Assembly: GCA_964634465.1 (NCBI GenBank)
Contig: CAZWLY010000006.1
Location: 124,001 to 188,000, forward strand
Direction: 5' to 3'
Length of the DNA stretch: 64,000 nt
Source of the DNA: CAZWLY01 sp964634465
Lineage (GTDB): Bacteria > Desulfobacterota > Desulfarculia > G963662305
The position numbers and the translations under genes were made by a program. Below are positions 1 to 9,593 of the stretch, piece after piece. Each line of letters opens with the position of its first letter. Within the stretch, counting starts at the first letter, position 1. Under the pieces are notes generated by a model, which was not told where the DNA came from, searched no databases, and was given only the letters and a program-made list of their open reading frames with translations.

Positions 1-70
1 CCATGGCGATCGGCACGCCGATCATTATGAAGACCATGACTCCAATGAATCCGAACAATACCGCTTCCAT
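1..70 (-). CDS. dctM: TRAP transporter large permease DctM (5' end only)
   Basis: Only the first 23 codons are inside the window. The translation starts MEAVLFGFIGVM and runs on into a hydrophobic helix ending near IGVPIAM, the usual opening of the 12-helix DctM subunit that moves the substrate across the inner membrane with sodium or protons. It lies 12 bases downstream of the small-permease gene on the same strand, as expected for dctPQM. The family call rests on this short stretch plus the context. Confidence 0.75.
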   Translation of the reverse strand, partial: MEAVLFGFIGVMVFIMIGVPIAM

Positions 71-82
71 CGAACAGACCTT

Positions 83-589
83 TTATTGTGGACGTAAGGT
101 GCGTCGAGTGAAGTCCACCATCTCCCAGAAGAAATAGATGGTCATCAGCACGGCCCCGACGAGCAAAGCCGCTTGGAAGTAGATCATGGGCACGCCGTGC
201 GTCGGGGTGGTCTCTTTCGTCAGGATGCTCTCGGCGCAGAAGTCCCAACTCCACTTGGTGAAGATGAGAGACATGATCGTCGAGACGGCGGCGGAAAAGG
301 CCCGGATAGCGTCGCGCCGGCGTTGGGATTTGACGATGACGTTGATGAACTCGGCCTTTATGTGGGTCCGCTCGTAGCTACCGTAGGAAGCGCCGATAAA
401 GTAGAGCCAAACGGCCGCGTAACCGATAAACTGCTCCAGGCCGAACAGCGACGTGCCGAAAAGGTACCGGGTGACAATCTCGGCCAACATGGCTAAGGAG
501 AGGAGGCTCATCAAGAAGAACAGAAAGCCCCTCTGCAGCGCAGCAGTCCAGGAACTCAATCCGCCCGATTCTTTGGTTCCGCCAGTCAT
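83..589 (-). CDS. dctQ: TRAP transporter small permease DctQ
   Basis: A 168-residue protein with four hydrophobic segments (about residues 20-42, 53-73, 95-117 and 136-157), the usual size and topology of DctQ. The second segment holds an EQFIGYAAVWLYFIGA stretch typical of the family. DctQ is the inner-membrane partner that docks the periplasmic binding protein DctP and pairs with DctM. ATG at 589 has a GAGG about eight bases upstream. It sits between dctP and dctM in one minus-strand operon. The longer overlapping reading frame at 378-746 is a shadow. Confidence 0.9.
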   Translation of the reverse strand: MTGGTKESGGLSSWTAALQRGFLFFLMSLLSLAMLAEIVTRYLFGTSLFGLEQFIGYAAVWLYFIGASYGSYERTHIKAEFINVIVKSQRRRDAIRAFSAAVSTIMSLIFTKWSWDFCAESILTKETTPTHGVPMIYFQAALLVGAVLMTIYFFWEMVDFTRRTLRPQ

Positions 590-625
590 AATGAAACCTC
601 GATGCCGCCGTACTCATCGAAAGGG

Positions 626-653
626 GGCTCCGCTCGCGAATCGCGGCGGAGCC
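626..653. repeat. Hairpin between dctP and dctQ
   Basis: Arms GGCTCCGC (626-633) and GCGGAGCC (646-653) with a 12-base loop, extended by G-rich and C-rich flanks. It lies in the 80-base gap just after the dctP stop. There is no T-run, so it is more likely a 3' stabiliser or attenuator that keeps dctP mRNA above dctQM than a full terminator. Confidence 0.55.
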
Positions 654-669
654 TCCCCTCTCGACCTTT

Positions 670-1695
670 CTACATGCCCACCATTTTCTTGAGCTCGGCC
701 ATGGTTTCTTTCCCGAGAATCGGGGTATAGATATCCCAGCACTCACGGCACCGGCGCTTCCAGACTTCGAGTTCCTTGGGATACTCTTCGGCCATGTTGA
801 TCACGGTCCAGCCGTGCTTTTTCAGCTTGGCCTGGTATTCCATCTCCTCGGCCTCGACCTGCTCCAGATGCTTGATGATGATCTTGTTCGTCTCCTCCTG
901 AATGATCCTCTTGTACTCATCGGGCAGCTTGTTCCACTTTTTGAGGTTGAAAGAGACCGACCACATCTCGCCGAAGTCGTAGGTGACGATCATCGTGTTG
1001 GCCACGTCGCGGAACAGGTTGTACATGTAGACCGCACCGGAACCGACCCAGCCATCGGCCACGCCGGTGGAGATGGCGGTCGGGGTTTCGGCCCACGGAA
1101 TGGTCACCGTGGTGAAGCCCATCTTCTCCACGTAGCACTTGAAGATATCCATCGGCGGGCAGCGAACCTTGACCCCCTTGGCCTGCTCTGGAGTGGTGAC
1201 CGGTTTGCCCTTGAGACCGAGGCTGCCCAGGTTGTTGAGCCAAGTGCCCATGTAGTACAGCCCGGCGTCCGCGGCCCATTTTTTACCCAGCTTGTCGAAG
1301 ACGCCGTTGGGGGCGTAGACCTTGCGGACATCATCCCAGGTGCTGACCAGGAAGGGCAGATATGCGGCGTTCCAGCGCTCGTCCAGACTGGTGTCCCAGG
1401 CGTTGAACTGCATGTCCACGGCGCCCTTCATGGTCATGCGCTCAAGCTCCGTCCAGTCCCCGATCTCGGGTCCGAATATGCGCCAGGTGACCTTGCCGCC
1501 GGTTCGCTTGGTCACGTTCTCGCACATCTCTACGATGAGCTTGTGGGTCAAACTATCCTTGGGCATCATCGCCTGGGCGACTTTGAGTTTGATCTTGGGT
1601 AGATCCGCCGCCTGGGCCGCGAACGCGAACACGACCATGGCCGAGATCAAAGCAAGCCCCAAGGCCAATCGCCACCTTCTAGTCTTGCCAGTCAT
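670..1695 (-). CDS. dctP: TRAP transporter substrate-binding protein DctP
   Basis: A 341-residue periplasmic binding protein. Residues 1-29 form a Sec signal peptide (TGKTRRWRLALG, then a hydrophobic stretch ending FAAQAA). The body carries family features: a KLKVAQAM first strand, the GVKVRC segment whose Arg binds the substrate carboxylate in DctP/SiaP proteins, and GVADGWVG. It captures an organic acid in the periplasm and delivers it to DctQM. The actual substrate cannot be read from the sequence. ATG at 1695 follows a GGAGGG. It is the first gene of dctPQM and lies about 310 bases from the GntR regulator on the same strand. Confidence 0.92.
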   Translation of the reverse strand: MTGKTRRWRLALGLALISAMVVFAFAAQAADLPKIKLKVAQAMMPKDSLTHKLIVEMCENVTKRTGGKVTWRIFGPEIGDWTELERMTMKGAVDMQFNAWDTSLDERWNAAYLPFLVSTWDDVRKVYAPNGVFDKLGKKWAADAGLYYMGTWLNNLGSLGLKGKPVTTPEQAKGVKVRCPPMDIFKCYVEKMGFTTVTIPWAETPTAISTGVADGWVGSGAVYMYNLFRDVANTMIVTYDFGEMWSVSFNLKKWNKLPDEYKRIIQEETNKIIIKHLEQVEAEEMEYQAKLKKHGWTVINMAEEYPKELEVWKRRCRECWDIYTPILGKETMAELKKMVGM

Positions 1696-1898
1696 GCCTC
1701 AAAACCCTCCTTATCCATGATTGCCGTTTGAAATTCGTATTATCTTCCCCAACCCCCACGGCAGGGCCCTAACCAAGTCCAGCAGGCAGGGACAACCGTC
1801 ATCTTCCGGTCATCGAGGCCGATTGTCGCCTTTCTGGTCCTTGGGTCGAACTAACTGAAGGCTGCGTCCCAGGCAAAACCGACGGGATACTATGCTTC

Positions 1899-1921
1899 AA
1901 TGTTTTAATGATTGGAACATT
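1899..1921. promoter_or_regulatory. Candidate GntR operator over the dctP -10
   Basis: Inverted repeat AATGTT (1899-1904) and AACATT (1916-1921) with 11 bases between. It covers the predicted -10 and start of the dctPQM transcript, where a repressor would block initiation. A similar AATG...CATT palindrome lies in front of the adjacent GntR gene, so the two may be bound by the same protein. This is inferred from sequence symmetry only. Confidence 0.4.
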
Positions 1922-1945
1922 AGAATATAAAAAATGGCTTGTCAA
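1917..1945 (-). promoter_or_regulatory. Predicted sigma-70 promoter of dctPQM
   Basis: Read on the minus strand, a perfect TTGACA (1940-1945) is followed by 17 bases and a weak -10, TAATGT (1917-1922). It is about 220 bases upstream of the dctP start. The 1696-2006 gap between dctP and the regulator holds no other feature than this promoter and the overlapping palindrome. Confidence 0.45.
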
Positions 1946-2006
1946 CCCAAAAAATCAGGCGGGGAAATGGCCGCTCATTCCTGAGTTCGGCGGGGCTGCC
2001 TGGGGG

Positions 2007-2735
2007 CTATTTTTGGGACGCCAGCTCTTTGCCTCTTTCCAGGTAGACCAAAAATCTGGCGATGTGATCTTGAGATATCGCTACCGCCGTCTCCTTGTCC
2101 CGGTTTTCGATGGCGTCGAGAATTCTTATCCAGTCGTCATAGGCTTCTTGGATCAGGGCGTCATTGCCGGGCAAGTAGGAGTCGGTGTAGGCAAAAATGT
2201 TGTCGTGGATGGGGTGCAACACCGCCTCGAAGGTTCGGTTGTTGGCGATGGAGATGATCATCTTGCGGAGCCTGACCTCTGCCGCCAGAAAGGCCTTCCA
2301 CCCTTCCGCCCCGCGATTCAGGCAATTCTGGAATTCCAGGCGGAACTTATTGAGGCTCCGAATATCCGCCTCCGTAGCCCGCTCGATGGCCAGCCTGATC
2401 ACCCCGCCCTCGACGGTTTGGCGAAATTCGGCCAGCTCGCGCGGGGAGATCTTCAATTGGCGAATCAGAAGGGCCAGGCTTTCAGAAACCGGTTCGGTCG
2501 ATGCCTCCCGAACAAAAATGCCGCCTTTGGCGCCCTTCTTGACTTCGATCAGCCCTTTTTGTTCCAAAATGACCACGGCCTCTCTGATCGTGCCGAGGCT
2601 GGCGCCGAATATAGTCTGTAACTCCCGAGAAGAAGGGAGCTTGTCACCTGGTTTGAAATCGCGTGCCAGGATCGCCTCTTCGATTTGCTTGACCACGTCA
2701 GCGACGATGCTTTTGTTCTCCGCCTTTTTCAGCAT
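2007..2735 (-). CDS. GntR-family regulator, FadR/FCD subfamily
   Basis: A 242-residue protein. The N-terminal winged helix-turn-helix (about residues 8-75) contains KLPSSREL and GTIREAVVILEQKGLIEV, characteristic of GntR. The C-terminal 150 residues are all-helical with the pattern of the FCD ligand-binding domain, which usually binds a small organic acid through a metal. ATG at 2735 is preferred over the TTG just before it because it is better spaced from a GGGGAG. Its position directly upstream of dctPQM suggests it controls that transporter in response to the transported acid. Confidence 0.88.
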   Translation of the reverse strand: MLKKAENKSIVADVVKQIEEAILARDFKPGDKLPSSRELQTIFGASLGTIREAVVILEQKGLIEVKKGAKGGIFVREASTEPVSESLALLIRQLKISPRELAEFRQTVEGGVIRLAIERATEADIRSLNKFRLEFQNCLNRGAEGWKAFLAAEVRLRKMIISIANNRTFEAVLHPIHDNIFAYTDSYLPGNDALIQEAYDDWIRILDAIENRDKETAVAISQDHIARFLVYLERGKELASQK

Positions 2736-2771
2736 CAAGGTTGCGGTACTCCCCGTTAGGTCATTAGGTTT

Positions 2772-2795
2772 AAATGATTTAATCTTTTATCATTT
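2772..2795. promoter_or_regulatory. Candidate autoregulatory operator of the GntR gene
   Basis: Inverted repeat AAATGAT (2772-2778) and ATCATTT (2789-2795) with a 10-base spacer, in an AT-rich island just upstream of the regulator. On the minus strand a perfect TTGACA lies at 2807-2812, so the palindrome would sit in the promoter between -35 and +1. It resembles the palindrome at 1899-1921. This fits autoregulation but is untested. Confidence 0.38.
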
Positions 2796-2812
2796 TTGGT
2801 CAATTTGTCAAG

Positions 2813-3258
2813 GTCGGCCCCGGCTCGCTCTTGTAGCGCGATCCCCGGCCATCGTTCCAGGCTGGCCAATCCCAAGTCAAGAGAATAAGCGGCTTCCCGG
2901 AAACGTTTTCCGGCGGAGCGATGGAGGCCGGAGAAGTGGTGTAGGGGAGAAGTCTTGAAAAAGAGGTCGTCACGGGCCACCCTCAAGGGGTTTGATCCGC
3001 GGCCTGATGCCCAGAGAGGAAGGCACGACGGCCGGTTGGTAACAACATGTTGAACTGGATGCGGGAGCGGATGGGGGAGGGTATTATGGGAGTTGGTCGG
3101 GGGAACCTGTGCCCTCACGAGCGCAGAGGCCGGCGCGGTGTGCGGCCGGGGGCAAGGCGGATGTCGAGAGAAGCGCCGCTTGATTCATCGATGGATCGCA
3201 TGATCCTTCCGCCACCTTGCCGGAGGCGAGCTTATCGACCGGCGATTTTGTGAATCTG
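2813..3258. other. Intergenic, no gene seen
   Basis: About 450 bases between the GntR promoter and the promoter of the sigma-54 activator. The short open frames here lack ribosome sites and recognisable products. I see no RNA gene or repeat. Confidence 0.5.
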
Positions 3259-3288
3259 TTGACGGCCGCCGCCGCCCTTTCTTATGAT
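3259..3288 (+). promoter_or_regulatory. Predicted sigma-70 promoter of the sigma-54 activator
   Basis: TTGACG at 3259-3264, 18 bases, then TATGAT at 3283-3288. Five of six positions match the consensus in each hexamer. Transcription would start near 3295, giving a leader of about 110 bases, which supports translation starting at 3405 rather than at the earlier in-frame ATG at 3288. Confidence 0.5.
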
Positions 3289-3404
3289 TGATGAGGGTCT
3301 GGCAACCAAATAGGCGATCGGGTTTGACGGCCTCAAGTCTGGCGGGGGACCGAGGAAGGGTATCAGCCAGGGCCTCGGGTCGCCGCTACGGAGGTGGAGA
3401 CTTG

Positions 3405-5339
<1,935 letters not shown>

Positions 5340-5356
5340 TTGGACATGTCTATTTT

Positions 5357-5423
5357 CTGAACAACGGCTGCAACCCGCTGGGCTGCCTGAAATATTCCAC
5401 CTAAGCAGCCGGTTGTTGTTCAG
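5357..5423. repeat. Long imperfect inverted repeat upstream of the ABC operon
   Basis: The left arm at 5357-5371 (CTGAACAACGGCTGC) pairs with the right arm at 5405-5423, which differs only by a three-base insertion (an extra AAC unit). The loop is 33 bases. It could end transcription of the activator gene or be a second activator site. There is no T-run. The rest of the 5340-5695 gap holds only the sigma-54-like promoter. Confidence 0.4.
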
Positions 5424-5541
5424 ATATTGAACGGCCTTGGGCTGGCGCCAGCCGGCGCCGGGAGCAGAGAGATCAAGACAATCGCAGTCCTTTCAGACTG
5501 TTATCCAGATTGGCCCCGGATTCGAAATGGGCTCGGTCCTT

Positions 5542-5557
5542 TGGCACAAACATTGAA
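5542..5557 (+). promoter_or_regulatory. Sigma-54-like promoter of the ABC/opine operon
   Basis: TGGCACA, four bases, TTGAA. The -24 GG and its spacing to the -12 element match the sigma-54 consensus, but the invariant GC at -12 reads GA here, so it may be weak. A sigma-54 activator gene with a palindrome after it lies immediately upstream, which raises the likelihood. The leader to the GTG start is about 140 bases. Confidence 0.45.
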
Positions 5558-5695
5558 GTCAACTTTCTTTGGGTTCACGGCACTAATCACTTTATCGGAT
5601 TAAACCCCTTACACCGTGGCCGCCGTCAGGGCTGGGCGGCGGGGCGTCGGTCGTTACGCTCAATGGCGGAAACGCCATACCAGGAGGAAGTAGCT

Positions 5696-7357
5696 GTGAA
5701 GAAAAACAAGGGCATGACCAGAAGGGAGTTTATCAAGACAACCACCGCCGCCACCGCTGCGGCGGCCATCTCGGTGGCCGGTGCTCCCAGCCTGTCGTTC
5801 GGCGCGGCCAAGCCGGGGGGCAGGGTGCCGCCCATGAAGCTGATGACGGCCACGGCCACCATGGACCCGGTTCGGCCCGAGGCGGTTCGGGTCATCTCCC
5901 AGGCCTTCAAGGCCATCGGCTGGGACACCGAACCCTATCCCATCGACTATAACCAGAACGTCCAGAAGGTCATTCTGGAGCACGACTACGACATGTGGTT
6001 CGTCATGCTCTCTGGGGCCTCGCTCAGAATCGATCCAGACGTGTTCATCTACAAGTGTCACCACTCCTCCCAGTTCAAGAAGGGCGGCTACAACTGGGAG
6101 GGCTTCTCCGATCCGGAGATCGACCGGCTGGCCGAGGCCCAGCAACGGGAGATGGACATCAACAAGCGCCGGCAGATCGTCTTCAAGGCTCAGGAGTTGA
6201 TCCACGAGGCCCAGGCGTTGAATGTGGTGGCCTACATGCAGATGACCAACGCCTACCGCTCCGACCGGATCAAAAATCTGACCCCCATGCTCGGCGAGGG
6301 GATCGGCTCCTTCTGGACCGATCTGAGCATGGAGGTGATCCAGGGCGACGGCTACGTCCGCACCGCCCGCCCGACCGCCCTCAAGTCCCTCAATCCGGTC
6401 GCGGTCAAGGACCATTCCGAGTTCATGGAACTGAGAATGATCTACGACCGCCTGTTCCGCATCGGACCGGACGGCAAGCCCCTGCCCTGGATGGCCGCCG
6501 GCTACAGACTGGTCGACCCGAAGACGATCGACATCACCATCCGCGACGGAATGAAGTGGCACGACGGCCGGCCGGTGACCATCGAAGACATCAAGTTCAG
6601 CTTCGACTACCAGACCAAGTGGAAGGCCCCGTTCTTCTACAACGCCTTGAAGCAGATCGAGACGCTGAAGATCACCGGCAAGAACTCCATCCGCATCCGG
6701 CTGGCCAGGCCCAACGCCCCCTTCCTGACCAACTTCCTGACCGGCATCTTCATGATTCCCCAACACATCTGGAAGGACATCCCGGAGAAGGTCGGTTTGG
6801 ACGATCCGCTGAAGTTCCCCAACGAGAAACCGGTCGGCAGCGGCCCGTTCAAGTTGGACTACTGGAACCGGGGACGGGAGTTCAAGGTCTCGGCCTTCAA
6901 GGAGCACTTCCATCCGCCCAAATGCGCCGGCATCATCGGCGTGGTCTACGGCTCCCACGACGCCATCGCTGCGGCCATCGAGAAGGGCGAGTGCGACCGG
7001 ACCCGCTACATCCTCAAGCCAAGCCTGTTGTTGGATCTGCAGAAGGTCAAGAACGTGGTGGCCAAGGGCTACCCCAACCACGGCTTCTATACCCTGAGCT
7101 ACAACACCAGACGTCCCCCGCTCAACGACCGGGCCTTCCGCAAGGCTCTGGCTCATGTCATCCCCAAGGAGCTGATGATCGAAGCCATCCTGTCCGGCCT
7201 GGCCGATCCGGGCGGCTCGGTCATCGCCCCGGCCAACAAGTTCTGGCACAACCCGGCGGTCAAACCTTTCCCCACCGACGTCGGGAAGGCCAAGAAAATA
7301 CTGGCCGAGGCCGGTTACACCTGGCAGGGCGGGAAGCTCCACTTCCCCAAGTCTTGA
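5696..7357 (+). CDS. Circularly permuted family-5 (DppA/OppA-type) ABC solute-binding protein
   Basis: A 553-residue exported binding protein. GTG 5696 is chosen because GGAGG lies just upstream and it places a twin-arginine signal (TRREFIKTTTAATAAAA) at residues 8-24. The order of the mature protein is unusual. Residues about 47-198 match the normal C-terminal part of SBP_bac_5 proteins (a QAFKAIGWDTEPYPID strand, then a YDMWF..DPDVF block, then GFSDPEIDRLAEAQ and KRRQIVFKAQELIHE). Residues about 216-553 match the normal N-terminal part (LNPVAVKD, IYDRLF, IRDGMKWHDGRPVTIEDIKF, PVGSGPFKL) and end at AKKILAEAGYTW, exactly where the C-terminal part should begin. It is the first gene of the operon. 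The ligand is unknown; an opine, peptide or similar amino-acid derivative is a guess from the neighbours. Confidence 0.88.
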   Translation: MKKNKGMTRREFIKTTTAATAAAAISVAGAPSLSFGAAKPGGRVPPMKLMTATATMDPVRPEAVRVISQAFKAIGWDTEPYPIDYNQNVQKVILEHDYDMWFVMLSGASLRIDPDVFIYKCHHSSQFKKGGYNWEGFSDPEIDRLAEAQQREMDINKRRQIVFKAQELIHEAQALNVVAYMQMTNAYRSDRIKNLTPMLGEGIGSFWTDLSMEVIQGDGYVRTARPTALKSLNPVAVKDHSEFMELRMIYDRLFRIGPDGKPLPWMAAGYRLVDPKTIDITIRDGMKWHDGRPVTIEDIKFSFDYQTKWKAPFFYNALKQIETLKITGKNSIRIRLARPNAPFLTNFLTGIFMIPQHIWKDIPEKVGLDDPLKFPNEKPVGSGPFKLDYWNRGREFKVSAFKEHFHPPKCAGIIGVVYGSHDAIAAAIEKGECDRTRYILKPSLLLDLQKVKNVVAKGYPNHGFYTLSYNTRRPPLNDRAFRKALAHVIPKELMIEAILSGLADPGGSVIAPANKFWHNPAVKPFPTDVGKAKKILAEAGYTWQGGKLHFPKS

Positions 7358-7371
7358 GCGGCTGAACCCTC

Positions 7372-7401
7372 GGGCGGCCGCGCCGGCCGGCGCGGCCGCC
7401 C
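7372..7401. repeat. Perfect 30-base palindrome after the binding-protein gene
   Basis: Fifteen-base arms (7372-7386 and 7387-7401), all G and C, no mismatch. It lies in the 67-base gap between the solute-binding protein and the first permease. As RNA it would fold into a very stable hairpin without a T-run, as commonly seen after binding-protein genes to protect their mRNA and lower downstream expression. Confidence 0.7.
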
Positions 7402-7424
7402 CCACCACCAGCCAGGGGCGCAAA

Positions 7425-8411
7425 GTGCGAGAGTTCATAGTCAGGCGCATACTCTACACCCTGATCACCCTGTTCGCCGTGGCCACCATCTTGTTCCTCA
7501 TCTTCCGCATGCTTCCCGGCGACCCCACCGCCCAGGTCATCTCCCCCGCCTTGGACGAGGCCGCCCAGGCGCGATTGAAGGAGGCGTTCGGTCTGGATAA
7601 GCCCCTCTATGTACAATACTTATATTATTTGAAAAATCTTGTTACCTTGGACTGGGGTCGATCGTTCACCAGCTCTAAAAAAGTGTTAGACATCCTGGCC
7701 TACCGCTTCTGGAACACCATCTTTCTGATGGGCGCCGGCATGTGCTTCACCCTGGTGGTGGGCGTCGGGCTGGGCATGCTCATGGCCTGGCGGCGAAACG
7801 GGCCGTTGGACCTGGGAGCCACCCTGGGCGCGCTGGTGTTTCAGTCCGCCCCGCCCTTCATCACCGGCCTGCTGCTGTTGATAGTGCTCAGCTACCGCCT
7901 CGACCTGTTCCCCACCGGCGGAATGCACACCCCGGGCCATGACATCGGCACCGGTCTGGGCATGTTCCTGCACGGCGACTTCCTGCACCACCTGGTTTTG
8001 CCGACCATCACCGTGGCCCTCTATTACCTGGCCACGCCGATGCTCATCATGCGCGACAGTATGCTGGAGGTTCTGGGCAGCGACTTCATCGAACTGGCCA
8101 AGGCCAAAGGCCTGCCGCCTCACCGGGTCATGATCAAGCACGCCGCCCGAAATGCCCTCCTGGCCGTGGTCACGGTCTCGTCGGTGATGATCGGCTTCGC
8201 CATCGGCGGACAGGTGATAGTGGAGCAGGTCTTTTCCTGGCCGGGCATGGGCCAGCTCATGGTCGAGGCGGCCTCGTCCCACGACTACCCGGTAGCCCAG
8301 GCCACCTTCCTGCTCCTGGCCGCAGTGGTCATCATCCTCAACCTGGTGTCGGATATCTCCTATTGCTACCTGGACCCGCGGATCAAGTTCGGGAAGAGCG
8401 GAAAGGTCTGA
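7425..8411 (+). CDS. dppB: ABC transporter permease, DppB/OppB family
   Basis: A 328-residue inner-membrane protein with about six transmembrane helices. The N-terminus REFIVRRILYTLITLF, followed by FRMLPGDPT, is the signature opening of DppB-type permeases. The EAA loop DFIELAKAKGLPPHRV contacts the ATPases. GTG 7425 is the likely start. Codons around 7606-7690 (TAT, GTA, TTA, AAT, CTT, GTT) are strikingly AT-rich compared with the rest of the gene. It forms the transport channel with the DppC-like gene at 10728, from which it is separated by two enzyme genes. Confidence 0.92.
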   Translation: MREFIVRRILYTLITLFAVATILFLIFRMLPGDPTAQVISPALDEAAQARLKEAFGLDKPLYVQYLYYLKNLVTLDWGRSFTSSKKVLDILAYRFWNTIFLMGAGMCFTLVVGVGLGMLMAWRRNGPLDLGATLGALVFQSAPPFITGLLLLIVLSYRLDLFPTGGMHTPGHDIGTGLGMFLHGDFLHHLVLPTITVALYYLATPMLIMRDSMLEVLGSDFIELAKAKGLPPHRVMIKHAARNALLAVVTVSSVMIGFAIGGQVIVEQVFSWPGMGQLMVEAASSHDYPVAQATFLLLAAVVIILNLVSDISYCYLDPRIKFGKSGKV

Positions 8412-8419
8412 GGCGAGCC

Positions 8420-9544
8420 ATGAAGATCACCGGCCTGGAGCTGTTTAGAATCTCTGTTCCCTTTGCCACGCCGTACAAGCTGAGCAAGGTCTATGGCACC
8501 ATCCACAATGCCCAGGCCGTCATCCTCAAGCTCCATACCGGCGACGGCCTGACCGGGTTGGGCGAGGCCGACCCGATGCCGCCCTTCACCGACGAGAGTC
8601 CGGCCGGGGTCATGGCCGCCCTGGGCGAGCACATCGGCCCGAGGCTGATCGGCCAGGACCCCTTCAAGCTCTCGGTTCTGGAAGACGAGATGGACCGGAT
8701 CATGCGCGGCAACCCGACGGCCAAGGGCGCGGTCAGCATGGCCCTCTACGACCTGGTCGGCCAGGCCAGAGGCGTGCCGGTTCACGCCCTGCTGGGCGGC
8801 CGGCGGGTGGAAGAGCTGCCCATCCTGTGGGGTACGGGCAGCGGCTCGCCCGAGGAGGACATCGAGGTCATCGAGGAGTATCTGGCCTTAGGTTTCTCCT
8901 CCTACATGCTCAAGATGGGCGCCCTGCCCATCGACCACGAGATCGGGCGGGTAAAAAAGGTCGAGAGGCGCTTTGGAACCGACATCAGGCTGGTGGTGGA
9001 CGCCAACCAGGGCTGGAGCGTCTTCGAGGCCCTGGAGTTCGTCACCGGCGCGGCTGAGGTGCGCCTGGAGATGATCGAACAGCCGCTGCCCCGCAATGAC
9101 CTGGCCGGGCTGAACCGGATCAGGAGCCGTTGCCGCTGGCCGTTGAGCGCCGACGAAGGTCTGGTCACCCCGGAAGACGCTCTGAGGCTCATCCAGGAAC
9201 GGCTGGTGGACATCTTCAGCATCAAGATATCCAAAAACGGCGGCCTGACTGCGGCCAGAAAGTTGGCCGAACTGGCCGGAATGGCCGGTTTGAAAGTGTT
9301 CATGAACAGCATGCTCGAATTCGGCGTCACCCAGGCGGCCTCTCTCCATCTGGGCAGCACGTTGAACAACCTGGTGGATATCGGCCACGCCTACGGCTCG
9401 CCGCTCAGGCTCTCCGACGACGTGACCGATTACTCCGACCTGGTCGCCGACGGCCGGGTCAAAGTGCCGGACGAACCCGGGCTGGGCGTGTCCATCGATG
9501 ACGCCCGGCTCAAGAAGTACACCGTCGATTATCTCAAGATCTGA
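8420..9544 (+). CDS. Enolase-superfamily enzyme, muconate-lactonizing/dipeptide-epimerase type
   Basis: A 374-residue protein with the N-terminal capping domain and C-terminal barrel of mandelate racemase/muconate lactonizing enzymes. Metal ligands are visible: Asp in VVDANQGW, Glu in MIEQPLP and Asp/Glu in SADEGL. The catalytic Lys of SIKISKNGG is present. At the usual KxK motif the sequence reads YMLKMG, so the first Lys is replaced by Met and only the second remains. The family abstracts a proton alpha to a carboxylate (racemisation, epimerisation, cycloisomerisation). Inside a peptide/opine-type ABC operon a role as amino-acid or dipeptide epimerase is plausible, not proven. Start ATG 8420, nine bases after dppB. 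Confidence 0.87.
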   Translation: MKITGLELFRISVPFATPYKLSKVYGTIHNAQAVILKLHTGDGLTGLGEADPMPPFTDESPAGVMAALGEHIGPRLIGQDPFKLSVLEDEMDRIMRGNPTAKGAVSMALYDLVGQARGVPVHALLGGRRVEELPILWGTGSGSPEEDIEVIEEYLALGFSSYMLKMGALPIDHEIGRVKKVERRFGTDIRLVVDANQGWSVFEALEFVTGAAEVRLEMIEQPLPRNDLAGLNRIRSRCRWPLSADEGLVTPEDALRLIQERLVDIFSIKISKNGGLTAARKLAELAGMAGLKVFMNSMLEFGVTQAASLHLGSTLNNLVDIGHAYGSPLRLSDDVTDYSDLVADGRVKVPDEPGLGVSIDDARLKKYTVDYLKI

Positions 9545-9593
9545 GCCCGAGACAGCCCCTCGGACGACGGATCTTTAGTCAAGGAGGATTGGT

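Noticed and set aside
3288..3404. N-terminal extension of the sigma-54 activator from ATG 3288
   Set aside because: A good promoter has its -10 at 3283-3288 and a strong ribosome site precedes ATG 3405.
5510..5695. N-terminal extension of the permuted binding protein
   Set aside because: The Tat signal must be at the N-terminus and GGAGG precedes GTG 5696. A sigma-54-like promoter also lies inside the extension.
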